This document shows positions 1 through 7,219 of a stretch of 39,424 nt of DNA, in pieces. The notes below the pieces were generated by a model. The model was not told where the DNA came from and did not search any database. It saw only the letters and a list, made by a program, of their open reading frames with translations. Where the stretch lies: IMG/VR virus record IMGVR_UViG_3300030090_002199, positions 1-39,424 of that record. One strand, given 5' to 3'. The DNA comes from a virus. Numbering within the stretch: position 1 is the first letter of the stretch; each line of letters opens with the position of its first letter. The position numbers and the translations under genes are program-made.

Positions 1-102
1 AGAATGGATGAAAAATTTACAGAGCAAGCACTCACAATATTGAGAGATAGATATTTACTGCCAGAAGAAAAATCACCTCAACAAGCATTAGGCAGAGTTG
101 CA
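1..102. repeat. Terminal direct repeat (left copy): contig circularisation overlap
   Basis: The first 102 bases are repeated at 39323-39424 with a single difference (T at 99, C at 39421), a silent change in a valine codon of nrdA. A repeat cut at exactly the contig ends and lying inside a coding sequence is the usual signature of assembling a circular or circularly permuted genome, not a biological terminal repeat. The unique length is then 39322 bp. The mismatch may be population variation or an end-of-contig error. Confidence 0.93.
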
Positions 103-1752
103 GAAGCATTTAGTGATTCAGAATACATGGCAGAAAAGATTTATGATTACGTATCAAAACAATGGTTCATGTTTGCCACTCCTGTTTTAACCAATGGTGG
201 CACTGAAAGAGGAATGCCCATCTCTTGTTTTCTTAATTATGTTCCCGACAGTAGAGAGGGACTAACTGAACACTACACTGAGAACGCTTGGCTTGCTAGT
301 GTTGGTGGTGGCATCGGTGGGTACTGGGGAGACATTCGCTCTGATGGTATTGCTACTTCTGGTGGGTCGCAATCCAGTGGGTCTATTCCATTCATGCACG
401 TAGTTGATAGTGAAATGCTTGCATTCTCACAAGGCAAAACAAGGAGAGGTAGCTATGCTGTTTACCAAGATATTTCACATCCTGAGATTGAAGAATTTTT
501 GGACATGCGTAAACCGAGTGGTGGTGATATTCACAGAAAGTGTCTCAATCTGCATCACGGTGTTTGCATCCCTGATAGTTTTATGTCTCTTATTGATAAG
601 TGTAGCAAAGATAATAGTGCTGATGATTCTTGGCAGTTGGTTGACCCCCATACAAACAATGTTGTTAAAACAGTCTCAGCAAAACAGCTTTGGCAAAAGA
701 TACTGGAGAACCGTGTGGCTACTGGTGAGCCATATTTATTCTTTACAGATACAGTCAATCAAGCCTTACCAGAAGCACAGCAAATTAGAGGATTAACTGT
801 TAAAGCGTCTAACCTTTGTAGTGAAATAACATTGCCTACAAACACAGAGCGTACTGCTGTCTGTTGTTTATCTTCTGTCAATCTTGAATACTTTGATGAA
901 TGGAAACACGACCCTGAGTTTATATATTATATAGTTAGATTTTTAGATAATGTACTTGAACATTTTATAGATAATGCACCACCAGATTTATATAAAGCTG
1001 CTTGGAGTGCAGAACAAGAACGCAGTATTGGATTAGGGGCTATGGGGTTTCATGCTTATCTACAACGTAACATGATACCTTTTAATACTGTCTTATCTGT
1101 AACAGCTAATAACAATATATTTAAACACATAAAAGAAGAAGCGGTAAAAGCTAGTTTAGAATTAGGAAAGACAAGAGGTGAAGCCCCTGATATGATAGGT
1201 ACTGGGCGTAGAAACGCACACCTTCTTGCTATTGCTCCTAACGCTACAAGTTCTATCTTGTGCAATACCAGCCCATCTATTGAGCCTTTAAGAGCTAACG
1301 CATTTGTGGCTAAGACAATGAGTGGGTCATTCTTGTACAAAAATAAATATTTAAGAGAAATATTAAAACAAAAAAATATAGACAATGATGAAACGTGGAA
1401 AAGCATCATAGCTAATAAAGGTTCAGTACAACATTTAAAAGATTTAGGAACATGGGAACAAGATGTATTTGCTACAGCTATTGAAATAGACCAACGGTGG
1501 ATTGTAGATTTGGCTGCACAAAGACAAGAGTACATCTGTCAATCTCAAAGTTTAAATCTATTTGTACCTGCTGATGTACACATAAAAGATTTACATGAGT
1601 ATCACATGAGAGCGTGGAAAAAAGGTGTTAAAACTTTATACTATTGTAGGTCGGAAGCAATCCGCAGAGCAGAAATATTGTCTACTAAAGTAGAAAGAAA
1701 AGTAAGACCCGACTACAAAACAGAAGAAGAATGCTTGTCATGCGAGGGATAA
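1..1752 (+). CDS. nrdA: Ribonucleoside-diphosphate reductase class I, alpha subunit (main part; gene wraps the contig ends)
   Basis: Catalytic subunit of class I ribonucleotide reductase, reducing NDPs to dNDPs for phage DNA synthesis. The reading frame is open to base 1 and joins 39302-39424 on circularisation, giving a 590-residue protein that begins MSLNLDFR. Visible are the substrate-site cysteine pair (SCFLNY about residue 83, VCCLSS about 295), the active-site N-x-C-x-E motif in NLCSEITLP (about 278-282), the YY radical-transfer pair in KTLYYC, and the C-terminal redox pair in ECLSCEG. It is shorter than the roughly 760-residue E. coli enzyme and starts directly at the catalytic fold, so it lacks the N-terminal ATP-cone; allosteric activity control by dATP is probably absent, as in many phage NrdA. 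nrdB follows after one base. Confidence 0.96.
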   Translation, partial: RMDEKFTEQALTILRDRYLLPEEKSPQQALGRVAEAFSDSEYMAEKIYDYVSKQWFMFATPVLTNGGTERGMPISCFLNYVPDSREGLTEHYTENAWLASVGGGIGGYWGDIRSDGIATSGGSQSSGSIPFMHVVDSEMLAFSQGKTRRGSYAVYQDISHPEIEEFLDMRKPSGGDIHRKCLNLHHGVCIPDSFMSLIDKCSKDNSADDSWQLVDPHTNNVVKTVSAKQLWQKILENRVATGEPYLFFTDTVNQALPEAQQIRGLTVKASNLCSEITLPTNTERTAVCCLSSVNLEYFDEWKHDPEFIYYIVRFLDNVLEHFIDNAPPDLYKAAWSAEQERSIGLGAMGFHAYLQRNMIPFNTVLSVTANNNIFKHIKEEAVKASLELGKTRGEAPDMIGTGRRNAHLLAIAPNATSSILCNTSPSIEPLRANAFVAKTMSGSFLYKNKYLREILKQKNIDNDETWKSIIANKGSVQHLKDLGTWEQDVFATAIEIDQRWIVDLAAQRQEYICQSQSLNLFVPADVHIKDLHEYHMRAWKKGVKTLYYCRSEAIRRAEILSTKVERKVRPDYKTEEECLSCEG

Positions 1753-1753
1753 C

Positions 1754-2701
1754 ATGTTAACTAAAACTAGAAATCATTATAAACCGTTCCAGTATGAGTG
1801 GGCATTTGAAGCCTACGATATACAACAAAAAATGCACTGGCTTCCATCTGAAGTTCCACTAGCTGAAGATGTAAAAGATTGGAACATAAGATTAACCCAG
1901 AAAGAAAAGAACCTTATATCTCAAATTTTAAAGTTCTTCACTCAAGGCGATGTAGACATAGCACAGGCATATCTTGACAGGTACATCCCCCTGTTTAAAC
2001 CGCCTGAGATACGCATGATGCTGTCTGCTTTCGCTGCGAGTGAGGCTAACCATGCCCATTCTTATTCACTACTTAATGACACAATAGGAATGTCGGACAG
2101 TGAATATCTAGCTTTTCAATCTCTAAAAGAAATGAAAGATAAGCACGACTATCTAATGAATAACAGAGGTTCCGGGGTAGAAGGCAAAGCTAGAGATTTA
2201 GCTGTGTTTTCTGCCTTTGGAGAAGGGCTACAACTTTTTGCCAGCTTTGCAATTCTCCTTAATTTTCAAAGGTTTGGCAAAATGAAAGGCATGTGTCAAA
2301 TAGTTACATGGAGTATTAGAGATGAAAGTCACCATGTAGAAAACATGATTAAATTGTTTCATGCTTTAGTAGATGAAAATCCTGAGATATGGGACGACAA
2401 TTTTAAACATACTATTTATGATATATGTCGAGACATGGTAGAACTAGAAGATAAGTTTATAGATTTAGCTTTTGAACAAGGTGGTATTGAAGGTTTAGAA
2501 CCGCATGAAGTTAAAGATTATATACGGCACATAGCTGATAGACGCTTATTACAACTGGGTTTGAAGCCTAACTATGGTGTCAAAGATAACCCGTTACCTT
2601 GGTTAGAATGGGTAGTTAATGGTGTAGAGCATACAAACTTTTTTGAGAACCGGGCTACCGAATACAGCAAAGGGGCAGTAACAGGTACGCTTTGGAATTA
2701 A
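1754..2701 (+). CDS. nrdB: Ribonucleoside-diphosphate reductase class I, beta subunit
   Basis: The 315-residue radical-generating partner of NrdA. It has the helical R2 fold signatures: FFTQGDVDIAQ (first metal-ligand Asp), ASEANHAHSY (Glu, His and the tyrosyl-radical Tyr), EGLQLFASF (Glu) and RDESHHVENM (Glu and His). The C-terminus, ending GTLWN, is the region that normally docks on alpha. The ATG lies one base after the nrdA stop, behind GAGGGATAAC, so translation is probably coupled. Its stop overlaps the first copy of the recurring CCCCTATTAG element, which marks the boundary with the structural region. Confidence 0.96.
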   Translation: MLTKTRNHYKPFQYEWAFEAYDIQQKMHWLPSEVPLAEDVKDWNIRLTQKEKNLISQILKFFTQGDVDIAQAYLDRYIPLFKPPEIRMMLSAFAASEANHAHSYSLLNDTIGMSDSEYLAFQSLKEMKDKHDYLMNNRGSGVEGKARDLAVFSAFGEGLQLFASFAILLNFQRFGKMKGMCQIVTWSIRDESHHVENMIKLFHALVDENPEIWDDNFKHTIYDICRDMVELEDKFIDLAFEQGGIEGLEPHEVKDYIRHIADRRLLQLGLKPNYGVKDNPLPWLEWVVNGVEHTNFFENRATEYSKGAVTGTLWN

Positions 2702-2723
2702 TAAGACCCCCTATTAGAAAGGA
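2700..2723 (+). promoter_or_regulatory. Recurring CCCCTATTAG element, copy 1 (candidate phage promoter/processing site)
   Basis: AATAAGAC followed by CCCCTATTAGAAAGGA. It differs from copy 2 at 17977-18000 at only two of 24 positions. It overlaps the nrdB stop and supplies the AGAAAGGA ribosome binding site of the next gene. Five such elements sit at module boundaries. Its position, just before the structural genes, matches that of late promoters in T7. The promoter role is inferred. Confidence 0.55.
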
Positions 2724-2730
2724 ATTTACA

Positions 2731-2892
2731 ATGGATGTATTACCTTTAAAGGTTAAAGATTTGATTGCAGAGTTAGATAAAGAATTTCCTTTAGAGATGC
2801 CTAGTATTAAACTCCCTGATAGAGAAGTTTGGTTTAAAGCAGGGCAAAGAGATGTTGTAAATTATTTAATTAAACTACAAAAAGAATCATAG
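2731..2892 (+). CDS. Small hypothetical protein (53 aa)
   Basis: A 53-residue protein beginning MDVLPLKVKD and containing PDREVWFKAGQRDVVNYL. I chose the ATG at 2731 because it sits eight bases after AGAAAGGA; an in-frame ATG at 2692 lies inside nrdB and has no ribosome site. No family was recognised. It is the first gene of the structural region and occupies the place of the small genes between exonuclease and portal in T7 (gp6.5-gp7 area). Function unknown. Confidence 0.75.
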   Translation: MDVLPLKVKDLIAELDKEFPLEMPSIKLPDREVWFKAGQRDVVNYLIKLQKES

Positions 2893-2901
2893 GAGTTTAT
2901 T

Positions 2902-3117
2902 ATGTGTTTTGGAGGCTTTAGAAGTGGTAGAAACCCTCCCCCACCAGCACCACCACCAGTTCAACAAGACGTAGCTGAACCAGATACACCTGAATTGGAA
3001 ATTGATGTGGATGAGAAGGGTGAAAAGAAACGTAAGAAAGCAAGAGGAACATCCATGCTACAAACTACCGATTTAAGTATTCCTACGGCTGGTCGTATGG
3101 GTGGAACTGGTACATAA
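2902..3117 (+). CDS. gp7.3-like small virion/tail assembly protein
   Basis: 71 residues: an N-terminal MCFGGF, a Pro-rich stretch (PPPPAPPPV), an acidic middle and a basic KKRKKARGTSML segment leading to a Gly-rich C-terminus. This composition (basic KKxRxGT-S then a Gly/Ser tail) and its place immediately before the portal gene match T7 gp7.3, a minor tail protein needed for assembly and adsorption. Sequence similarity is weak, so the assignment rests mostly on synteny. AGGAG precedes the ATG. Confidence 0.6.
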   Translation: MCFGGFRSGRNPPPPAPPPVQQDVAEPDTPELEIDVDEKGEKKRKKARGTSMLQTTDLSIPTAGRMGGTGT

Positions 3118-3120
3118 TAT

Positions 3121-4677
3121 ATGGAAATACAAGATTTAGTAGATACAGCAGAAGGTCGCTATGAACGAATGCATGAAGAAAGAGAACACTATCTTGAACG
3201 TGGTAGAGAAACTGCGGAATTAACTATTCCACATGTACTCGTTGATTATGGGTTTACTGAATCTTCAGATTTATATACACCATACCAAAGTGTTGGTTCT
3301 AGGGGAGTTAACAACTTAGCTAGTAAATTGTTGTTGTTACTCTTCCCACCTAACCAACCATTCTTTAGATTATCTATAGATGGTAAAGCAAAAGAACAGG
3401 CAGAACAACAACCAGAAATAAAAACAGAGATAGAAAAAGTTTTATCTAAAATAGAACGTGAAGTTATGGGAACTATAGAATCAGAAGCTATGCGTGTTCC
3501 TGTATTTGAAGCTCTAAAACACCTGCTTATTGCAGGTAATGTGTTGTTGCATATACCTAAAAAAGAAAAGATGAAGGTATATCCCTTAACGAATTATGTA
3601 ATAAAAAGGGATGCTTCTGGTAATCCATTAGAAATAATAATAAAAGAATCTGTGTCAATAAAAGCATTACCAGAAGAAGCACAGCAAATTGCCTATGCTC
3701 ACATGAGCAAAGAACAGCTAAGTGCTACAGATGATTGTGATTTGTTTACACATTTGTACCGACTACCAGATGGCAACTTTTATGTGTGCCAAGAAATTAA
3801 AGGGGTAAAAATCCCGTCATCCATAGGGAAGTTCACACCTGATAATTTTCCTTACCTACCTTTACGAATGGTATCTGTAGATTCGGAATCGTATGGACGT
3901 TCATACGTAGAGCAATATCTAGGTGATTTAAAGAGCTTAGAAGGATTGTCACAAAGCCTAGTGGAAGGAGCCGCAGCCAGTTCTAAAGTTGTCTTCCTCG
4001 TTAAGCCTAACGCATCCACTAAAAAACGTGACTTAGCTAACACTCGTAATGGTGATATTATTACAGGTAATGATGGTGATGTTCAAGTTTTACAAGCACA
4101 AAAACACTATGATTTGGGGGTGGTCGAGAAAGCTATCTACCGTTTTGAACAACGGTTGCAGTTTGCATTCCTGTTAAATGCAGCGGTACAAAGGGATGCT
4201 GAAAGAGTGACATCTACAGAAATACGATACATGGCAAACGAGTTAGAGACTGCCTTGGGTGGTGTCTACTCGTTATTGTCACAAGAATTACAGTTGCCGA
4301 TTGTGCGTTTACTTATGCAACGCATGTCAGCCAAAGGTTTAATACCTAAGTTGCCTAAAGGAAGTGTGAAACCTACTATTGTAACAGGAGTAGAAGCACT
4401 AGGCAGAGGTAATGACTTAGATAAGTTAAGAGAATTTGTAGCTGAAATATCTCAGTTAGCTCAAATCAATCCACAAGCTGTGCAGATGCTAAACATTTCA
4501 GATTTAATACAGCGTATGGCTAACAGTCATGGCATAGAAACTGAAGGATTGATTAAGACACAGGAACAATTACAAGCTGAACAAGAAGCTGAAATGCAAG
4601 CTCAACAGATGGCACAGCTACAGCAGACAGCACAGGATGTAGCACCACAAGTAGCTAATAATTTGACAAGGCAATAG
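3121..4677 (+). CDS. Portal (head-tail connector) protein, T7 gp8-like
   Basis: 518 residues, close to T7 gp8 (536). Opens with a helical region (GRYERMHEEREHYLERGRETAELTIP) typical of podoviral connectors, followed by the conserved core and a Gln-rich C-terminus (QAEQEAEMQAQQMAQLQQTAQ). It forms the dodecameric ring at one capsid vertex through which DNA is packaged by terminase and ejected. The ATG lies three bases after the previous stop; the scaffold and capsid genes follow, which is the T7 gene order. Confidence 0.95.
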   Translation: MEIQDLVDTAEGRYERMHEEREHYLERGRETAELTIPHVLVDYGFTESSDLYTPYQSVGSRGVNNLASKLLLLLFPPNQPFFRLSIDGKAKEQAEQQPEIKTEIEKVLSKIEREVMGTIESEAMRVPVFEALKHLLIAGNVLLHIPKKEKMKVYPLTNYVIKRDASGNPLEIIIKESVSIKALPEEAQQIAYAHMSKEQLSATDDCDLFTHLYRLPDGNFYVCQEIKGVKIPSSIGKFTPDNFPYLPLRMVSVDSESYGRSYVEQYLGDLKSLEGLSQSLVEGAAASSKVVFLVKPNASTKKRDLANTRNGDIITGNDGDVQVLQAQKHYDLGVVEKAIYRFEQRLQFAFLLNAAVQRDAERVTSTEIRYMANELETALGGVYSLLSQELQLPIVRLLMQRMSAKGLIPKLPKGSVKPTIVTGVEALGRGNDLDKLREFVAEISQLAQINPQAVQMLNISDLIQRMANSHGIETEGLIKTQEQLQAEQEAEMQAQQMAQLQQTAQDVAPQVANNLTRQ

Positions 4678-4703
4678 GGAGCTAACATTTTTAAGGAAAT
4701 TGT

Positions 4704-5429
4704 ATGGCAGAGCAAGTAACAATATCAGAACCAGAAACAACGGCAGAAAAACCAGAAGAAATACAAGCAGACAGACCAGAATGGTTGCCAGAGAAATTTA
4801 AAACACCAGAGGACATGGCAAAAGCCTACTCTGAGTTGGAAGGAAAACTAGGTAAACCAACAGATTCTACTGGGGATTCTGACGCAAAGAGCGATAACCT
4901 AGAAATTGAAAAAGCAGAACAAGCAGTAGAGTCTGCTGGTTTAAACATGGCTGATTTACAAGCTGAATATGATAAAGATGGACAACTTGCAGATAAGTCA
5001 TACGAAGCATTAGAAAAAGCTGGTATTCCTAAAGATTATGTCAACGCATTTATAGAAGGTCAAAAAGCTCTAGCCACACAGCGTACTACTGAAATTAGAA
5101 ATTTAGTCGGTGGTAATGATAATTACAATGAAATGACTACATGGGCTAAAGACAATATGTCTGACGCAGAAATAAATGCTTACAATAATTCAGTTAATAG
5201 TGGTGATATGGAACAAACTAAATTAGCTGTATTAGGATTACAAGCGAGGTATCAAAGTATAGAAGGTGTTGAGCCTACCCTTACCAGAGGGAAAGGAAAT
5301 GTTCCTAATACATCTGGTGCATTTAGGTCATGGGCTGAAGTAACATCTGCTATGAAGGATGCTAGGTATCAATCAGATGAAGCATACAGGGCTGACGTAC
5401 AAGCTAAAATACAAAACAGCCAATTATAG
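4704..5429 (+). CDS. Capsid assembly scaffolding protein, T7 gp9-like
   Basis: 241 residues, very acidic at the N-terminus (EPETTAEKPEEIQADRPEWLPEKF), followed by a predicted helical body with few aromatics. The motif PEWLPEKFKTPEDMAKAYSE is characteristic of podoviral scaffolds. It would guide procapsid assembly and leave during DNA packaging. It lies between portal and major capsid genes, as in T7. AAGGAAATTGT precedes the ATG. Confidence 0.9.
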   Translation: MAEQVTISEPETTAEKPEEIQADRPEWLPEKFKTPEDMAKAYSELEGKLGKPTDSTGDSDAKSDNLEIEKAEQAVESAGLNMADLQAEYDKDGQLADKSYEALEKAGIPKDYVNAFIEGQKALATQRTTEIRNLVGGNDNYNEMTTWAKDNMSDAEINAYNNSVNSGDMEQTKLAVLGLQARYQSIEGVEPTLTRGKGNVPNTSGAFRSWAEVTSAMKDARYQSDEAYRADVQAKIQNSQL

Positions 5430-5491
5430 TTAGACTCCCGTTTGGGAGTTAACTTACAATCATTCAAGTCTGAAAACTTGACCTCTTGAGG
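5429..5491 (+). promoter_or_regulatory. Structured capsid leader: three successive hairpins
   Basis: Between scaffold and capsid lies a 135-base spacer. It has ACTCCC-GTTT-GGGAGT (5434-5449), extended by GTTA/TAAC flanks around a G bulge; TCAAGT-6 nt-ACTTGA (5464-5481); and CCTC-TT-GAGG (5482-5491). No T-run follows the first hairpin, so it is not a classical terminator. The arrangement recalls the structured RNase III-processed leader before T7 gene 10. Roles in mRNA processing or stability are inferred. Confidence 0.6.
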
Positions 5492-5564
5492 GAGACAATC
5501 TTGATTAGAAGGAGCGAATGTATTGTATCCACCAATTCGATAAATCTAGTATAAGGAGATTATT

Positions 5565-6542
5565 ATGGCTGCAGCAACGCCAGTATCAGTTGGTAAGGTC
5601 AATGCTTCAGGTTCAGAAGACGCTTTATTTCTAAAAGTCTTTGCAGGAGAAGTCCTGACTAGCTTTGAACGAGCCAGCGTAACCGCAGGTGCAGAGATGG
5701 TACGCTCTATCTCTAGTGGAAAGTCTGCTACATTCCCAGTTATGGGTCGTGTAGCCGCATCATATCACACCCCCGGAGCAGAAATCACCGGAAGTGATGT
5801 AAACCACAATGAGAAAGTTATTACCATTAATGACTTGCTTATCAGTTCAGTATTCTTATCCAACTTGGAAGAAGCCAAGAATCATTGGGATGTACGTAGT
5901 GCATACTCCACTGAGATTGGTCGTGCTTTAGCATTCCAAAAGGATAAGCATATCCTACAAACCATTGGTCTAGCATCACAGGCTTCAGCTAACGTAAGCG
6001 ATTCAGGCTACGGGGCTGGAACAACAGTGACAGATTCTAACATTGCAAGTGCTACAGATGCAACAGCAGCCCAAGCAATGATTGACGCTCTGTTCGATGC
6101 AGCCAAAGCTCTTGATGATAACTATGTTCCAGCAGAAGGTCGTAAGGCTTTCCTAAGAACAGAAGAGTATTACAAGATGGCTAATGCCACTAATGCAGTC
6201 AACATTGATTTCAGTGGTCAAGGTTCTATTGCAGAAGGCAGAGTAATGAAAGTTGCAGGTATTGAGTTAGTACCAACACCTCACTTTGTTGCATCTGACC
6301 TTTCATCGTCTACTGCTGTAGATGCTGGTTCAGCAATAGGTACATATCCGCAACGTGTTAACTTGGCAAACTATGTTGCCTTGGTATGTCATCCAAGTGC
6401 AGCAGGAACAGTCAAGCTAATGGATTTGGCTACCGAAATGGAGTATGACATTAGAAGGCAAGGTACTTTAATGGTTGCTAAGTATGCTATGGGACATGGA
6501 GTTCTACGTCCTGAAGCTGCTGTAGGTATTAAAGAAGCCTAA
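5565..6542 (+). CDS. Major capsid protein, T7 gp10-like
   Basis: 325 residues, HK97-type podoviral capsid protein. Typical segments are FLKVFAGEVLTSFERASV near the N-terminus, SGKSATFPVMGRV, and GRKAFLRTEEYYK in the middle. It assembles the icosahedral head. A strong AAGGAG lies seven bases before the ATG, and the gene is bracketed by a structured leader and a strong terminator, as expected for the most heavily expressed late gene. Confidence 0.95.
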   Translation: MAAATPVSVGKVNASGSEDALFLKVFAGEVLTSFERASVTAGAEMVRSISSGKSATFPVMGRVAASYHTPGAEITGSDVNHNEKVITINDLLISSVFLSNLEEAKNHWDVRSAYSTEIGRALAFQKDKHILQTIGLASQASANVSDSGYGAGTTVTDSNIASATDATAAQAMIDALFDAAKALDDNYVPAEGRKAFLRTEEYYKMANATNAVNIDFSGQGSIAEGRVMKVAGIELVPTPHFVASDLSSSTAVDAGSAIGTYPQRVNLANYVALVCHPSAAGTVKLMDLATEMEYDIRRQGTLMVAKYAMGHGVLRPEAAVGIKEA

Positions 6543-6551
6543 TGACTAATT

Positions 6552-6587
6552 GGGAAGGCGAGAGAAATCTCGTCTTTCCTCTTTTTT
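6552..6587 (+). terminator. Strong terminator after the capsid gene
   Basis: A 12-bp stem (two or three G-U pairs) with a GAAA loop: GGGAAGGCGAGA at 6552-6563 pairs with TCTCGTCTTTCC at 6568-6579, followed by TCTTTTTT. It lies 10 bases after the capsid stop and before tail tubular A, the same place as T phi after gene 10 in T7. It would give high capsid transcript with reduced read-through into the tail genes. Confidence 0.9.
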
Positions 6588-6598
6588 AGGAAAGATAA

Positions 6599-7219
6599 AT
6601 GAGTACACAGATAACAGCTACAACTGAGTTACAAGCTGTCAATATTATGCTTAGTTATATTGGCGAAGCTCCTGTATCTACTATTGAAAGCACCACAGGC
6701 ACAGGAACAGATGTCGCTATGGCAAAAAACATATTAGATGAAACATCAATGTCTGTGCAAACTCAAGGATGGCATTTCAATACTGAAAAAGATGTTACTA
6801 TAGCTTTAGATACAGACGGTAAAGCAGTATTGCCTACCAATGCAGTTCAAGTTGAAGTATCATCCCCATATCAGGAAGTATATTCATATACTATAAGGAA
6901 TGGCAATGTTTACGATTTGGAAAATAAAACGGATGTTTTTACTAACGCTCCTATCGTTGATTATGTTTTGGTGCAACAGTTTGAACAACTACCGGAATAC
7001 GCTAGGCGGTACATCACGACTAAAGCAGCAAGGCGGTTCACTTCTCGACTTGTCGGGGCGACAACTGAATTGGCTAGAATGGCTGAAGCTGACGAGCAAG
7101 AGGCACACGTAGCTTTTGAACAAGCAGATGCTAGGGCTGGCGACCACAATATATTAACAGGTAATTATAGTCAATATTATATTATTAACAGAGGTAGATA
7201 TAGAAGGTCAAATAGATGA
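6599..7219 (+). CDS. Tail tubular protein A (gatekeeper), T7 gp11-like
   Basis: 206 residues, similar in length to T7 gp11 (196). The N-terminal TTELQAVNIMLSYIGEAPVSTIE and the later YARRYITTKAARRF are typical of the family. It binds below the portal and caps the packaged head before the tail nozzle is added. AGGAAAG precedes the ATG, and the stop overlaps the next start as ATGA. Confidence 0.93.
   Translation: MSTQITATTELQAVNIMLSYIGEAPVSTIESTTGTGTDVAMAKNILDETSMSVQTQGWHFNTEKDVTIALDTDGKAVLPTNAVQVEVSSPYQEVYSYTIRNGNVYDLENKTDVFTNAPIVDYVLVQQFEQLPEYARRYITTKAARRFTSRLVGATTELARMAEADEQEAHVAFEQADARAGDHNILTGNYSQYYIINRGRYRRSNR

Noticed and set aside
1-102. Terminal repeat as a T7-type direct terminal repeat of the virion genome
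   Set aside because: It lies inside nrdA, far from the late/early boundary where T7-like ends occur, and its limits match the contig ends exactly, so an assembly overlap is more likely.
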